Counted from the first letter of the stretch, positions 8,318 to 17,631 are shown. The stretch is 64,000 nucleotides of DNA from Gallalistipes aquisgranensis (GCF_014982715.1 NZ_JADCJY010000001.1:558001-622000); one strand, 5' to 3'. A program made the numbers and translations. Notes: generated by a model not told the origin, from the letters alone.

Positions 8318-8890
8318 ATGAAAAAGATTTTACTGTCCGTTGCCGGATTATTCCTGATCGGCCTTTGTGCCAACGCCCAGCCCTGGGGTTTCGGTCCCAA
8401 GGTGGGTGCCTCCTTTTCCACGGTCAACGGCGTCGAAGGCGCCAAGATGCGTGCCGGCGTGGTGGCCGGTGTCTTCGCCGACCGGATGATAAACGACTGG
8501 CTGAGCGTGGAAGCCGACCTGCTCTACGCCATGAACGGATTCCGCGTGCACGGCGATAACGGTGTCAAGTCGAAGATCAACCTGGACTACATCTACATGC
8601 CGGTGGTGGCCAAGTTCTACCTGACTGACGGGCTCAATTTCCAGCTGGGGGCCCGGTTCGGGTATCTGGTGACCAGTAAGGAGGATGTGGACGGCGGAGA
8701 CAAGTACACGATCCGCGACGCCATCAACCGTTACGACGTCGACCTGCTGGCCGGTCTGGCCTACGACTTCGATTTCGGGATGATTATCGAGGGACGTTAC
8801 AACATCGGCGCCACGAAAATGCTGCGGGTGGCCTCGGCCAATCCCATGACCAACGGAGCCCTGGAGTTCTCCGTGGGCTGGAGGTTCTGA
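8318..8890 (+). CDS. PorT-like outer-membrane beta-barrel protein
   Basis: A 190-residue secreted protein with a signal peptide (MKKILLSVAGLFLIGLCANA, cleavage near residue 20). Alternating amphipathic strands follow, such as WGFGPKVGASFS, LSVEADLLYAMNGF, YIYMPVVAKFYL and LNFQLGARFGYL. It ends in an aromatic residue (FSVGWRF), the signal recognised by the barrel assembly machinery. This matches the PorT/OMP_b-brl_2 family of small eight-stranded barrels common in Bacteroidetes; the specific role is unknown. It is monocistronic between its own promoter and a strong terminator. A second barrel of identical length and type lies at 50616. Confidence 0.85.
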   Translation: MKKILLSVAGLFLIGLCANAQPWGFGPKVGASFSTVNGVEGAKMRAGVVAGVFADRMINDWLSVEADLLYAMNGFRVHGDNGVKSKINLDYIYMPVVAKFYLTDGLNFQLGARFGYLVTSKEDVDGGDKYTIRDAINRYDVDLLAGLAYDFDFGMIIEGRYNIGATKMLRVASANPMTNGALEFSVGWRF

Positions 8891-8913
8891 GAGAAGGTCC
8901 GGAAATGAACCGG

Positions 8914-8943
8914 GGGCGCACGTGATCCACGTGCGCCCTCTTT
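8914..8943. terminator. Strong hairpin between convergent genes
   Basis: GGGCGCACGTG at 8914-8924 pairs perfectly with CACGTGCGCCC at 8928-8938, with a 3-base loop and CTCTTT after it. It ends the barrel transcript and, being symmetrical, may also serve the convergent gene. Confidence 0.8.
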
Positions 8944-9016
8944 GTATCCTGTCCTCCGGTACCTTCCGCAGTTTGCCCTGTCGCTACCCCTGCCGCGGCG
9001 GGTACGGCGGGCGGAG

Positions 9017-10039
9017 TTACAGGGCCCAGTTCCGGGCGGTTTCGACGAATTTTTTCACGTTCTCGTGGGGTGCGTTTCTCGGTATGGCACAACCGGCGTT
9101 GACCACGAGCCGCGGACAGCCGTCATACCGCCGCAGCAGTTCTATGGTCTTCTCCTCCACGTCCCGGACCGATCCGAAGGTGATTACTCCGCTCGGATCG
9201 ACCGTGCCGAACAGGGTGCAGGTGTCGTGCATCACCCCGTAAATCCGGTCGATGGGCGTCTTGTAATCCAGTTCCACGGCATCCAGCCCGATGGTGGCCA
9301 TCTCTTCCAGGATCAGATCGGTGTTGCCGCAGATATGCAGCAGATAGGGTTTCCCGCATGCGTGGGAGTAGTCGCTCACGATCTTTTCGTAGGGCAGGGC
9401 GAATGTCCGGTACATTTGCGGAGAGATCATGTCGGGTCCGGCCGGGCTGTCGCCGTTCGACAACATGTCGGCGCCCGCTTCCGCCATCAGACCGATCATC
9501 TGCTTGGTGATACCGGTCGTGTACCGCAGCAGTTTCACCGAATTTTCCTCGTCGAGCATCAGGTCCATCATGAAATTGGCCGGAGTACGCACCATGGTGG
9601 CGAGCGAAAAGGGCGACTGGTCGCAGTTTCCCCGCACGTAGACCTCTCCTTTGAAGTGGTTCTTGAGGATGCGCACCGTCTCCAGTGCGTGCTGTACGCG
9701 GACGCTTTTCGAGATATCCACCTGTTGCAGCGAATCTACGTCGGCGAGGTTTTCGAGCAGCGGCTCGTGGGTACGCGCCGGTTCGTCATCGGGGTAGTCG
9801 GTCTTTACCCCGATGGCCGAGGCGAGCAGGGCGGTGTCCACGTCGAACAGCACGCCGTCCAGCCCGTACCGTTCGACCGATTCGATCAGGCTCCGGGCCG
9901 CCAGTTCGGGGCTCTCGCGGTACTGTTTCATGTTGATGCCGGCGAGTTCCGCGGCGTGCAGGAAATTGTGCAGCATGACGGGCCGGCGGTCGGGCATCCG
10001 TCCCTCCAGCGCAGCCTTGATTCTTTCGTATCCGTTCAT
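9017..10039 (-). CDS. UroD-superfamily protein, MtaA-like (putative methyltransferase)
   Basis: A 340-residue TIM-barrel protein of the uroporphyrinogen decarboxylase superfamily. It is not ordinary HemE. It carries the zinc-thiolate pattern of methylcobamide:thiol methyltransferases: His235 and Cys237 in LLHICGNTD, and Cys317 in VNAGCAIPRNAPHENV. In MtaA-type enzymes these residues hold zinc that activates a thiol methyl acceptor. The acceptor here is unknown, and no corrinoid protein is encoded nearby. I start at ATG 10039 (MNGYERIKAALEG); 24 further upstream codons look non-coding. It stands alone, but two relatives flank the mannan locus at 19556 and 36076. Confidence 0.8.
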   Translation of the reverse strand: MNGYERIKAALEGRMPDRRPVMLHNFLHAAELAGINMKQYRESPELAARSLIESVERYGLDGVLFDVDTALLASAIGVKTDYPDDEPARTHEPLLENLADVDSLQQVDISKSVRVQHALETVRILKNHFKGEVYVRGNCDQSPFSLATMVRTPANFMMDLMLDEENSVKLLRYTTGITKQMIGLMAEAGADMLSNGDSPAGPDMISPQMYRTFALPYEKIVSDYSHACGKPYLLHICGNTDLILEEMATIGLDAVELDYKTPIDRIYGVMHDTCTLFGTVDPSGVITFGSVRDVEEKTIELLRRYDGCPRLVVNAGCAIPRNAPHENVKKFVETARNWAL

Positions 10040-10308
10040 GGTCGTTCGTTTTCGGTTGTATGGAATGATGTGTTCTGTTTCCTTTGCGGTGTCCGGGTGT
10101 CGGCGGCCCATTCTTCGGAATGCTTGCCGCGGCCGGAACGACGGCCGTTCCGGTTCTGGCGCGACCGGCCTGCGTGCCCGGCCGGCGGTGCGTTTTGCCG
10201 TCCTTTCCCCGGGTAAAAATAGTCAAAATCCGCCAGAAATGATTTTCGGAAGGGAGGAATCGGCGAACTTTCGGCGGATGGGCGTCCGGAAAACCGGTAA
10301 AATTTCGG

Positions 10309-10316
10309 TATCTTTG
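10309..10316 (+). promoter_or_regulatory. -7 promoter element of prmC-recX-M23 operon
   Basis: TATCTTTG is a perfect TAnnTTTG match ending only 8 bases before the ATG at 10325, so the mRNA would be leaderless or nearly so. Confidence 0.65.
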
Positions 10317-10324
10317 TTCCGTAA

Positions 10325-11209
10325 ATGGACGAACCGATGACACGCCGTGCGCTTTTCCTTTCCCTTTGCGAACCGCTCGTACCCTTGTACGGGCAGGAGG
10401 AGGCCCGCGCCGTCGCCTGCCGGGTCTGTGAACGGATCGGCGGCTTCACTCGGCTGGACGCGGCGGTCGAGCCTCTGGCCGAAGTGGCGTTCCGGCCCGG
10501 ATGCGATGAGCGGACGGTCCGGCGGATGGTCGGGGAACTGGCCGCCGGGCGCCCCGTGCAGTACGTGTTGGGAGCGGCTCCGTTCTGCGGCCGGGAGTTC
10601 CGGGTGGGAGAGGGCGTGCTGATCCCCCGTCCCGAGACCGAGGAGCTGGTGTGGTGGATCGTCTCCGACTACCGTTCCGTGCGGCCGCTCCGCCTGCTGG
10701 ATGTCGGCACCGGCAGCGGGTGCATCGCCCTTTCGCTCGCGCTGGAGCTGGCGGGGGCCGAGGTCTCGGGTGTGGACGTTTCGCCCCGGGCGCTGGCCTT
10801 CGCGCGGGAGAATGGCTCCTTGCTCGGTGCCGCGGTGCGGTGGGAGCGGGCGGATGTGCTCGATGCGGACGATCCGTGGTGGCGCGGCGGGGACCGCTGG
10901 GAGGCGATCGTCTCCAATCCGCCTTATGTGCCCGCCTCCGACCGGGCGTCGATGCACGTCAACGTGCGCGATTACGAGCCGGGGGAGGCGCTTTTCGTGC
11001 CCGACGACGATCCGCTGCTCTTCTACCGGGCCGTCGCCCGCCGGGGCCGGGAAACCCTCGCGGAGGGAGGGCGGCTCTACTTCGAGATTTACGAGGGGCT
11101 GGCTGCCGAGACGGTCCGCCTGTTGGAGACGGAGGGGTACACGGAGGTGGAACTCCGTTGCGATATGAACGATAAACCGAGAATGATCCGATGCAGAAAG
11201 ATGACCTGA
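10325..11209 (+). CDS. prmC: Peptide chain release factor N5-glutamine methyltransferase
   Basis: Methylates the glutamine of the GGQ motif in release factors RF1 and RF2, which speeds translation termination. The 294 residues include an N-terminal helical domain, GVLIPRPETEELV (about 98-109), the SAM-binding LDVGTGSG (125-132) and the catalytic NPPYVP (198-203), the hallmark of amide-N methyltransferases. ATG 10325 is used; ATG 10337 (MTRRALF) is possible. The -7 promoter ends 8 bases before the first ATG. The 3' end overlaps recX by 19 bases, so the two are probably translationally coupled. Confidence 0.94.
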   Translation: MDEPMTRRALFLSLCEPLVPLYGQEEARAVACRVCERIGGFTRLDAAVEPLAEVAFRPGCDERTVRRMVGELAAGRPVQYVLGAAPFCGREFRVGEGVLIPRPETEELVWWIVSDYRSVRPLRLLDVGTGSGCIALSLALELAGAEVSGVDVSPRALAFARENGSLLGAAVRWERADVLDADDPWWRGGDRWEAIVSNPPYVPASDRASMHVNVRDYEPGEALFVPDDDPLLFYRAVARRGRETLAEGGRLYFEIYEGLAAETVRLLETEGYTEVELRCDMNDKPRMIRCRKMT

Positions 11210-11700
11210 AGCGGGAACGTCCGGCCGGTCCGCGTGTGAAAACGCCGGAACAGGCCCTGCGTTCGCTGATGAACCTGTGCGCCAAGACGGAGAAATGTTC
11301 CGGCGACGCCCGGCGGCTGATGACCCGCTGGGGGGTGGAGCCGGCCGCGCAGGAGCGGATATTGAAAACCCTTACCGACCAGCGTTTTATCGACGACGGG
11401 CGGTATGCCGCCGCTTTCGTGCGGGAGAAAATCCGGCTGAGTGGATGGGGGGCCTACAAGATACGGGCCGCCCTCTCGGCCAAGCGGATCGCCCGGGAGG
11501 TGATCGACGGCGCGCTGTCGGAGCTGGACGGGGAGGCCATGCAGGGGCGTCTGCGCGAGGCGATGGTCCGCCGCATGCGTTCGATGGATGCCGATACGCC
11601 CTATCGGACGAAGGGCCGGCTCGTGCGCTACGGTCTCTCGCTGGGCTACGACTACGAGACGGTGTTGTCGCTGACGGACGAATTGATGAACGAAGAGTGA
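11191..11700 (+). CDS. recX: Regulatory protein RecX
   Basis: A modulator of RecA that caps or disassembles RecA filaments. The 169-residue protein has the three-helix repeats of the family, with the signature FIDDGRYAAAFVREKIRLSGWGAYKIRA split across its second repeat (about residues 65-93). It begins inside the last codons of prmC and ends 8 bases before the M23 peptidase gene, so the three form one operon. recA is not in the window. Length and motifs are normal. Confidence 0.9.
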   Translation: MQKDDLKRERPAGPRVKTPEQALRSLMNLCAKTEKCSGDARRLMTRWGVEPAAQERILKTLTDQRFIDDGRYAAAFVREKIRLSGWGAYKIRAALSAKRIAREVIDGALSELDGEAMQGRLREAMVRRMRSMDADTPYRTKGRLVRYGLSLGYDYETVLSLTDELMNEE

Positions 11701-11708
11701 TTTTTCCG

Positions 11709-13469
11709 ATGAAGAAGCTGTTTTCCATACAGATAGTCGCGGCCGTCCTGATATGCTGCCTTTGGTCGGCGGGTTCCCCGGCTGCCTTTGCGGTGAAACC
11801 GGAGCCCGGTTACTACCGCTTCCCGCTCGATATGCCCGCGTTGCTCTCGGCCAATTTCGGAGAGGTGCGGGCCAACCATCTCCATTCCGGGATCGACATC
11901 AAGACGGGCGGTACGGTGGAACATCCCGTGCTGGCCGCAGCCGACGGCTACATTGCGCGCGTGGTGCTCAACCCCTCGGGTTTCGGCCGGGCCCTCTATG
12001 TGGCCCATCCCAACGGGACGACCACCGTGTACGGACACCTCGACCGTTTCACGCCCGCTGTCGAACGTTATCTGAGGGACGAACTCTACCGCCGGGAGCG
12101 GTGGAAGGCCGATCTTTTTCCCGGAGCCGGGCGGTTTCCCGTGCGCCAGGGAGAGGTGATCGCCTATTCGGGCAATTCGGGTTTCTCTATGGGACCCCAC
12201 CTCCATTTCGAGGTACGCGAGACGGCTTCGCAGCGTACGGTCAATCCGCTCGCCCTGCGCCTGTTTCCGGTGAAGGACGATCTGCCGCCCCGTATCGTGA
12301 AACTCTACTGGTTCGGGGTGGACACCCTGCGGGGGGTGCCCGTTCATTCGGAACCCCGCCCGGTCGCGCTCCGGGAGTGCGGTCCGGGCCGTTACCGGAC
12401 GGTCGACACCGCCGTGCTGGAGGTGGGGTCCCGGGGCTATTTTGCCGTGGAGACCACCGACCGCAAGAACGGCACGGCCAACACGATGGGGGCCTACCGC
12501 GTGACCCTGCGGCTGGACGGCCGTACGCTCTTCGATCTGAGCAAGGACGGTTTCCTCTTTTCCAATACGCGCTACGTCAACTCCGTGTCGGTCTATCCCC
12601 TTCAGCGGGGCGCCCGTAACGAGTTCTACCGGCTGGCGCTCCAGACGAACAATTTCCTGCCCTCCTACCGCACGGTGCACAACCGGGGGCTGATCGCCCT
12701 GCCGGATACGCTGCCCCATGCCGCGGAGATCGAGATCGAGGACGACAACGGCAACCGTTCCCGGCTTTCGTTCCGTATCCGGCGGGGCGGGAGCGGTGCG
12801 CTCTCCGTGTTTCCGGCCGACAGTGCGGCCCGGATAGTCGACTGTCGCCGTCCGTTCACGGGCGACCGCGACGGGATGCGTGTGTCGATTCCCGCCCGGG
12901 CGCTCTACGAATCGGTTTTCTACCGTCAGGAGAGCGCGGAGATTCCGGCTTCGGTCCGGCGGCCGGTCTATTCGCCGGCCTTCACATTTCTTTCGCCCGA
13001 CATTCCCCTGCACCGTTCCGCGACGGTCGGGCTCCGGGCCGACGGTCTTCCCGCATCGCTCCGGGCCGGGGCCTGTCTGGCCCGTATCACCCCGAAAGGG
13101 ACGCTCTCCTATGCGGGCGGCAGCTGGAAGGAGGGTTGGGTGACGGCCTCGGTGCGTGAAGCGGGCACCTACTGCGTGGCGGCCGATACCGTGCCTCCCC
13201 GCATCGCTCCGGCTTTCCGCGAGGGGGCCGACCTGCGCCGGGCCACGGAGGTTTCGTTCGTGATTTCGGACGACTTTTCGGGAGTGGCCGATTTCCGGGC
13301 TACGGTGGACGGACGTTGGGAACTGTTCGAGTACGATGTCAGGAGCCGCCGCATCACCCATCGTTTCGATCCGTCCCGTCCGGCTACGGGGGCACGCCAC
13401 TGTGTGACGCTCGAGGTGACCGACGGCAAGGGAAATAAAGCGCGGTACGAGGGAGTTTTCCTGCGCTGA
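11709..13469 (+). CDS. M23 family metallopeptidase, secreted, with C-terminal beta-rich region
   Basis: A 586-residue exported LytM-type peptidase, presumably cutting peptidoglycan cross-bridges or other peptides in the cell envelope. The signal peptide spans about residues 1-28. The zinc site is seen as HSGID (His59, Asp63) and GPHLHFEVR (His164, His166), so the catalytic set is complete. About 400 residues of predicted beta-sandwich follow, including RLSFRIRRGGSG and a C-terminal Ig-like FVISDDFSGVADFRATVDGR. This architecture is common in Bacteroidetes. I start at ATG 11709 because it opens the signal peptide; the longer frame overlaps recX. Confidence 0.9.
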   Translation: MKKLFSIQIVAAVLICCLWSAGSPAAFAVKPEPGYYRFPLDMPALLSANFGEVRANHLHSGIDIKTGGTVEHPVLAAADGYIARVVLNPSGFGRALYVAHPNGTTTVYGHLDRFTPAVERYLRDELYRRERWKADLFPGAGRFPVRQGEVIAYSGNSGFSMGPHLHFEVRETASQRTVNPLALRLFPVKDDLPPRIVKLYWFGVDTLRGVPVHSEPRPVALRECGPGRYRTVDTAVLEVGSRGYFAVETTDRKNGTANTMGAYRVTLRLDGRTLFDLSKDGFLFSNTRYVNSVSVYPLQRGARNEFYRLALQTNNFLPSYRTVHNRGLIALPDTLPHAAEIEIEDDNGNRSRLSFRIRRGGSGALSVFPADSAARIVDCRRPFTGDRDGMRVSIPARALYESVFYRQESAEIPASVRRPVYSPAFTFLSPDIPLHRSATVGLRADGLPASLRAGACLARITPKGTLSYAGGSWKEGWVTASVREAGTYCVAADTVPPRIAPAFREGADLRRATEVSFVISDDFSGVADFRATVDGRWELFEYDVRSRRITHRFDPSRPATGARHCVTLEVTDGKGNKARYEGVFLR

Positions 13470-13605
13470 GCGGGGAGAGGGTGTCGTCCGTGCGGTTTTT
13501 CGGATCTTCGGAGGCGTCGTACGGGCCGGTGGTTTCGTACCCCGTCGGTGTATTCCGGATTGATTTTTCTCCCGGATATATGCACTCTTTCCGGAGTTGT
13601 GCCGG

Positions 13606-14445
13606 TCAGCGGATGCCGAATTCGAAATTCTTTTTCCGGGCCGCCCGCTCGAGGAGCGCGCCCAGTTTTTCGGCCGTGATGTTGAAACCCATCCGGCCGT
13701 CCCACTCCAACAGGCTTACCACGCCCTGCGGCGTCAGGCAGAAGAGTTCGTCGCAACGGCGGAGCGTTTCCACCGTGAGTGTCTCCTCCCGTACGGACAC
13801 TCCCGCTTCGCGGCAGAGTTCCAGTCCCAGCTGCCGCAATACGCTCTCTGCCGCTCCGCTTTCGACCGGTGTGGTGAGCACGGTGTCGCCGCATACGGCG
13901 AACAGCGGGTTTTCGCCTGCGCCCGTGACGACGCCCTGTCCGTTTTCCGTCAACGCAAGGTCGTATCCCGTCCGGCGGGCGTACTCTCCGGCAAAGGTGT
14001 GGGCGATGCGTGAGAGGGCGGTCTCGTGCTCCGGGAAGGGATAGTCGTAGGGGAGGGTGACTGCCTTCAGACGGGAGTGCCACAGCGTGTAGCCGGGGTA
14101 GACGAGGGTTTCCGTGCAGCTGACCATGCGTGGTCCCGGTCGCCCGTCCCGCGGAGGAAAGAGGTAGAGCGTCACCAGATTGCTGACGGCCGGATAGCGG
14201 TTCTCCTCCAGCGTGAGGGCGATTTCGTGGCGGAGGGTCTCCTCGTCCGCGGCAGGGACGGTGCCGTAGAGGGCCCGGTAGCTTTCCGTGAGCCGCTGCG
14301 TGTGGGCGGCGAGGTGGAGGGGACGGTGCGCCAGCGTGTGGATGCGTTGGTAGAGGTATCCCGACGAGAGCAGGCGGTCGGTGTCGAACTCCGTCCCGTT
14401 CCGCTCCCTCAGCGTACCGTCGATACAGACCCTGTCGCCCCGCAT
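13606..14445 (-). CDS. Class IV aminotransferase (PabC-like)
   Basis: A 279-residue fold-type IV PLP enzyme. It resembles aminodeoxychorismate lyase and branched-chain aminotransferases: CIDGTLRERNG near the start, an early arginine-rich HTQRLTESYRALYG, a candidate PLP lysine in SRLKAVTLPYDYPFPEH, and the C-terminal turn VVTGAGENPLFAV in place of the usual Glu-containing xEtxxxNlF. Because that Glu position is altered, I do not assign a substrate. No pabA or pabB is adjacent, but aroA and aroC, which supply chorismate, lie 10 kb away. The start at 14445 leaves a 4-base gap after the rhomboid gene; the pair is one operon. Confidence 0.75.
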   Translation of the reverse strand: MRGDRVCIDGTLRERNGTEFDTDRLLSSGYLYQRIHTLAHRPLHLAAHTQRLTESYRALYGTVPAADEETLRHEIALTLEENRYPAVSNLVTLYLFPPRDGRPGPRMVSCTETLVYPGYTLWHSRLKAVTLPYDYPFPEHETALSRIAHTFAGEYARRTGYDLALTENGQGVVTGAGENPLFAVCGDTVLTTPVESGAAESVLRQLGLELCREAGVSVREETLTVETLRRCDELFCLTPQGVVSLLEWDGRMGFNITAEKLGALLERAARKKNFEFGIR

Positions 14446-14449
14446 CGCC

Positions 14450-15064
14450 TCAGAATCTGAATCCCTGGAGGAAAACATGGATGAGCGATGGGCTCATCAG
14501 CAGCGGGAAGACGAACCCGTACACGGCTCCGAAAATATGGGCGTAATGGTTGATACGGTCGCCTTCGCGGCGGGCCGACCACCGTTCGTAGAGCAGGTAG
14601 AGCACGCCGAAGACGATGCCCGGTATGGGGATCACGCCGAAAAAATAGATCATGCCCAGCGGCTGGAAGAAGATCGAGGCGAAAACCACGGCCGACACGG
14701 CTCCCGAAGCGCCGATCGAGGTGTAGCGGGGATCGTCCCTCCGTTTGAAGAAGTCGTAGAGCGAGGCTGCGACCATACCTCCGAAATAGAGGAGGAAGTA
14801 GGTGAGGTAAGCGTCGGAGATGACGCCCGCGAATTCCTGGATTTTGAATATCCGTTCCATGAGTGCTCCGAACGACCACAGGACGAACATGTTGACCAGC
14901 AGGTGAGTGTAGTCGGCATGGACGAACCCGTGGGTCAGCAGCCTCCACCACTCCCGTCGGTGCCACACGGCATAGGGGTTCATCGAAAGCCGTGAGACCA
15001 GATTTCGGTTGCCGAAGCATACGATCGAGACCGCGACCGTCAGAAATATCAGTATGTACGTCAT
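14450..15064 (-). CDS. Rhomboid family intramembrane serine protease
   Basis: A 204-residue polytopic protease that cleaves transmembrane substrates within the bilayer. The catalytic dyad is Ser120 in GASGAVSA and His176 in NHYAHIFGAVYG. The oxyanion-type HLLVNMF motif (His54, Asn58) in the second helix completes the rhomboid signature, and about six hydrophobic helices are visible. The substrate is unknown. A TACCTTTG promoter lies 53 bases upstream, and the class IV aminotransferase follows after 4 bases. Confidence 0.93.
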   Translation of the reverse strand: MTYILIFLTVAVSIVCFGNRNLVSRLSMNPYAVWHRREWWRLLTHGFVHADYTHLLVNMFVLWSFGALMERIFKIQEFAGVISDAYLTYFLLYFGGMVAASLYDFFKRRDDPRYTSIGASGAVSAVVFASIFFQPLGMIYFFGVIPIPGIVFGVLYLLYERWSARREGDRINHYAHIFGAVYGFVFPLLMSPSLIHVFLQGFRF

Positions 15065-15117
15065 CTTGTCTCCGTTTTTTGTGATCGGCGGACGGTCGGT
15101 GTTCGCCGCCGACGGGA

Positions 15118-15125
15118 CAAAGGTA
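15118..15125 (-). promoter_or_regulatory. -7 promoter element of the rhomboid operon
   Basis: TACCTTTG on the minus strand is a perfect TAnnTTTG match, 53 bases before the rhomboid ATG at 15064. Confidence 0.6.
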
Positions 15126-15245
15126 TGAAATTTATGCTGACGAAAGGAGAAAACCCTCTCTTTTCTGTCTCTTGCGGCCGTTTCCGTGCGGTTCGAGGTT
15201 TGCGGGGCGGTCGTACGGAAGATTTCCGGAGAGGAATGTCTGTTT

Positions 15246-15680
15246 TCAGGGTCTCCCGCTCACTCCTTTTTTCAGGATTTTCCATCGTTTGACCATGTGT
15301 CCGATGCCGAGTATCCCGAATGCGATTCCCGTCCCGTAGTGTACGGTTCCCATACGGGAGCCCTCTCCCCGGGTAAACGCCAGCAGATACACTCCCGAAA
15401 CCGCTGCGGACAGGAAGACGAGGGTGAGTGCGGCCGTGATCCTGTTTCTGCGGCGCCGCGGATTCGGCCGCGGTTTGTACCATGTCCGGTGGTGTCCGAT
15501 GTGCATGGCCGCTGCGGTCACGAATGCGATGTTCGCCAGCGTGTGGACGATGGACCACTGATGCCAGGCCGTGTGCGATTGGAAATGGCCGGCGTAGTGG
15601 ATGCCGATGCCGGAAAGGAACGAGAGAGGGAATAGGACGGCCAGTGCCAGGTCGGTGCGGAAACGTGTTTTTTGTTTCAT
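15246..15680 (-). CDS. DUF4405-like four-helix membrane protein (possible b-haem protein)
   Basis: A 144-residue protein with four hydrophobic helices (about residues 10-28, 45-65, 82-102 and 113-130) and many histidines at helix ends: IHYAGH, HTAWHQW, VHTLAN and MHIGHHR. This is the pattern of DUF4405 proteins, which resemble the haem-binding part of cytochrome b or formate dehydrogenase gamma subunits. Haem binding is inferred from the paired histidines. It sits 76 bases after a Crp/Fnr regulator that could control it. A weak -7-like TTCCTTTG lies at 15706-15713 on the same strand. Confidence 0.65.
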   Translation of the reverse strand: MKQKTRFRTDLALAVLFPLSFLSGIGIHYAGHFQSHTAWHQWSIVHTLANIAFVTAAAMHIGHHRTWYKPRPNPRRRRNRITAALTLVFLSAAVSGVYLLAFTRGEGSRMGTVHYGTGIAFGILGIGHMVKRWKILKKGVSGRP

Positions 15681-15756
15681 CTCCTGAGAAGTTTCGGTTT
15701 CGGTGCAAAGGAACCCGAAACGGGACGAACGGACGATAACAATTGTTAAGAAATGG

Positions 15757-16362
15757 CTATCGGCGGTTGCGTATGCGGCTTAGCGACACCGGAGTGATGC
15801 CGAGATAGGAGGCGATATAGTGCTGGGGCACCCGTCTGACGATGTCGGGGCGCTCGCGCAGCAGCTCTTCGTAGCGCTGCCGCGGCGTGTCCCTGATGCG
15901 GGACAGGAACAGCTGCTGGTAGGTGCGGAACCTGTCTGTCAGTTTCTCCTCGTACAGCAGCCTCAGGGAGGGCACATTGCGGAGCAGACCGTAAAGGTCG
16001 TTCCGTCCGATTGCGACCGCTTCCGTTGCTTCGATGCTTTCCAGTGAGAACCGGCTCGGCAGATGCCTGTGCATGCTGTCGAACGAAGCGACGAAATCCC
16101 CTTCGAAAAAGAATTGAAACGTGATGTCCCTGCCGTCGTCGAGGAAAAAAAGACGCAGGCAGCCTTTTTTTATCAGGTAGAGGATGTCCGCTACTTTCCC
16201 CTCTTCGAGCAGGAGCGTTTTGGCCGGGATGGATATGGTTCCGATCCGGTTGCCGAATTCCTCTATGCAGGCCCGTTCCTCCTCGGAGAGATTTTCCATG
16301 CCGTCGGGCACGGATGCGCCGTTCGTGGGGAGGCTTTGCGGCAGACGGTCGAAGATATTCAT
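15757..16362 (-). CDS. Crp/Fnr family transcriptional regulator
   Basis: A 201-residue regulator with an N-terminal cyclic-nucleotide-binding fold (about 30-140; IPAKTLLLEEGKVADILYLIKKG, split here as two strands, then FFLDDGRDITFQFFFEGDFV) and a C-terminal winged helix. The recognition region is YIASYLGITPVSLSRIRNRR at the very end. There is no Fnr-type cysteine cluster, so an oxygen-sensing Fe-S mechanism is unlikely; the ligand is unknown. It follows holA after 30 bases on the same strand and precedes the DUF4405 gene, a plausible target. Confidence 0.88.
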   Translation of the reverse strand: MNIFDRLPQSLPTNGASVPDGMENLSEEERACIEEFGNRIGTISIPAKTLLLEEGKVADILYLIKKGCLRLFFLDDGRDITFQFFFEGDFVASFDSMHRHLPSRFSLESIEATEAVAIGRNDLYGLLRNVPSLRLLYEEKLTDRFRTYQQLFLSRIRDTPRQRYEELLRERPDIVRRVPQHYIASYLGITPVSLSRIRNRR

Positions 16363-16392
16363 GGCGGCGGGGCGGCCGAAACAGGCGACCGG

Positions 16393-17466
16393 TTATAGAT
16401 AGAAGATTTTGAGCAGCAGCTCCTTCAGCAATTCCCCTTCGGCGGCCGAACCTCCGTTCATCCCCTTGCTCTTGAGGTCGTACTCGCGCAGCAGGCCCAG
16501 GATCGTGAAGACCTTTTTGTTGGGGTAAAGACCGGCCGCCTGCTTGTATTCGTTCAGGAAGAACGGATTGGGCAGTTTGAGCATCCGGCTCAGTTCCATG
16601 TCCGGGGGCATCTGCACACCCCGGTTGCGCACCAGCCAACGTTGGTAGTTGAGGATGAAGATACGCTGGAAATGGCTGAACAGGGTGCTGATCGTCACGA
16701 TCAGCGGGTTCTCCTTCGGGTTGCGGGCGAAGTGGTCGGCAATCAGCAGCGCTTTCTCCATGTTCCGTTCCGAGAGGGCCCGCGTCAGCTCGAAGTTGTT
16801 GAAATCCTTGCTGATACCTATGTTCTGCTCGATGTGGTCGGCCGTGATGGCCTTCGTCCCTTCGGGCAGGAAGGTGAGCAGTTTGGCCAGTTCGTTGGAG
16901 ATTTTCGCAATGTCCACGCCGAGGTGGTCGGTGAGCATCGTGAGTGCCTTGGGCTCGATCGTGCACCCTTTCGAGCGGATGAAGTCGGAAAGCCACGGAC
17001 CGATCTCGTAATCGCGCGGGCGCACCGATTCGAACACCTCTCCCCGCTGGGCGATCTGTTTGTAGAGCTGTGTCCGCTTGTCGAGGCTCTTCTCCTTGTG
17101 GCAGAGTACCAGAACGGTCGTGGCGGCGGGTGCCTGGGTGTAAAGCGCGAGCTGGTCGATCCTGCGCAGCTGTTGCGCTTCCCGCACGATCACCACCTGG
17201 TAGCTTCCCATCATGGGCATCTGGCGGCAGAAGTTGATGATCGCTCCGCACTCGCTGTCCTTGCCGTAGACCACGATCTGATTGAAGGCCCGTTCGGCCT
17301 CCGTGAGCACTCCGTTCGCCAGCCTGTCGCACAGTTCGTCGATGAAGTACCCCTCCTCGCCCATGAGCAGGTAGACGGGGGCGAACCGGCGGGCCGCGAT
17401 CTCCTTCTGCAGCCGACCAAACTCGGCTACGCTCTCCTTGAATGTGGTTTTTCCGCTCTTTGCCAT
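16393..17466 (-). CDS. holA: DNA polymerase III subunit delta
   Basis: The clamp-loader subunit that opens the beta clamp so it can be placed on DNA. The 357-residue protein has the degenerate AAA+ start FAPVYLLMGEEGYFIDELCD (about residues 28-47), lacking a functional Walker A as expected for delta. It continues with QLALYTQAPAATTVLVLCHKEKSLDKR as a central strand-helix segment and ends with the helical collar domain. Its -7 promoter ends just 8 bases before the ATG, so the message may be leaderless. The Crp/Fnr gene lies 30 bases downstream. Confidence 0.9.
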   Translation of the reverse strand: MAKSGKTTFKESVAEFGRLQKEIAARRFAPVYLLMGEEGYFIDELCDRLANGVLTEAERAFNQIVVYGKDSECGAIINFCRQMPMMGSYQVVIVREAQQLRRIDQLALYTQAPAATTVLVLCHKEKSLDKRTQLYKQIAQRGEVFESVRPRDYEIGPWLSDFIRSKGCTIEPKALTMLTDHLGVDIAKISNELAKLLTFLPEGTKAITADHIEQNIGISKDFNNFELTRALSERNMEKALLIADHFARNPKENPLIVTISTLFSHFQRIFILNYQRWLVRNRGVQMPPDMELSRMLKLPNPFFLNEYKQAAGLYPNKKVFTILGLLREYDLKSKGMNGGSAAEGELLKELLLKIFYL

Positions 17467-17474
17467 GATCCCCG

Positions 17475-17482
17475 CAAAGATA
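17475..17482 (-). promoter_or_regulatory. -7 promoter element of holA
   Basis: TATCTTTG on the minus strand is a perfect match, separated from the holA ATG (17466) by 8 bases. Confidence 0.6.
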
Positions 17483-17631
17483 GGAAGATTTCGCGTAAAA
17501 CGGGCGAAAAGGCGTGCGAATCTCTCCGCCGGAGCGTTTCTTCTGTCCGGAGGCCGGGCCGCGGAACCGGTTCCTGCAACTCTCCGGATGAAAAAACGGC
17601 CCCGCGGAAGCGGATATTCGCAGAATTGTGC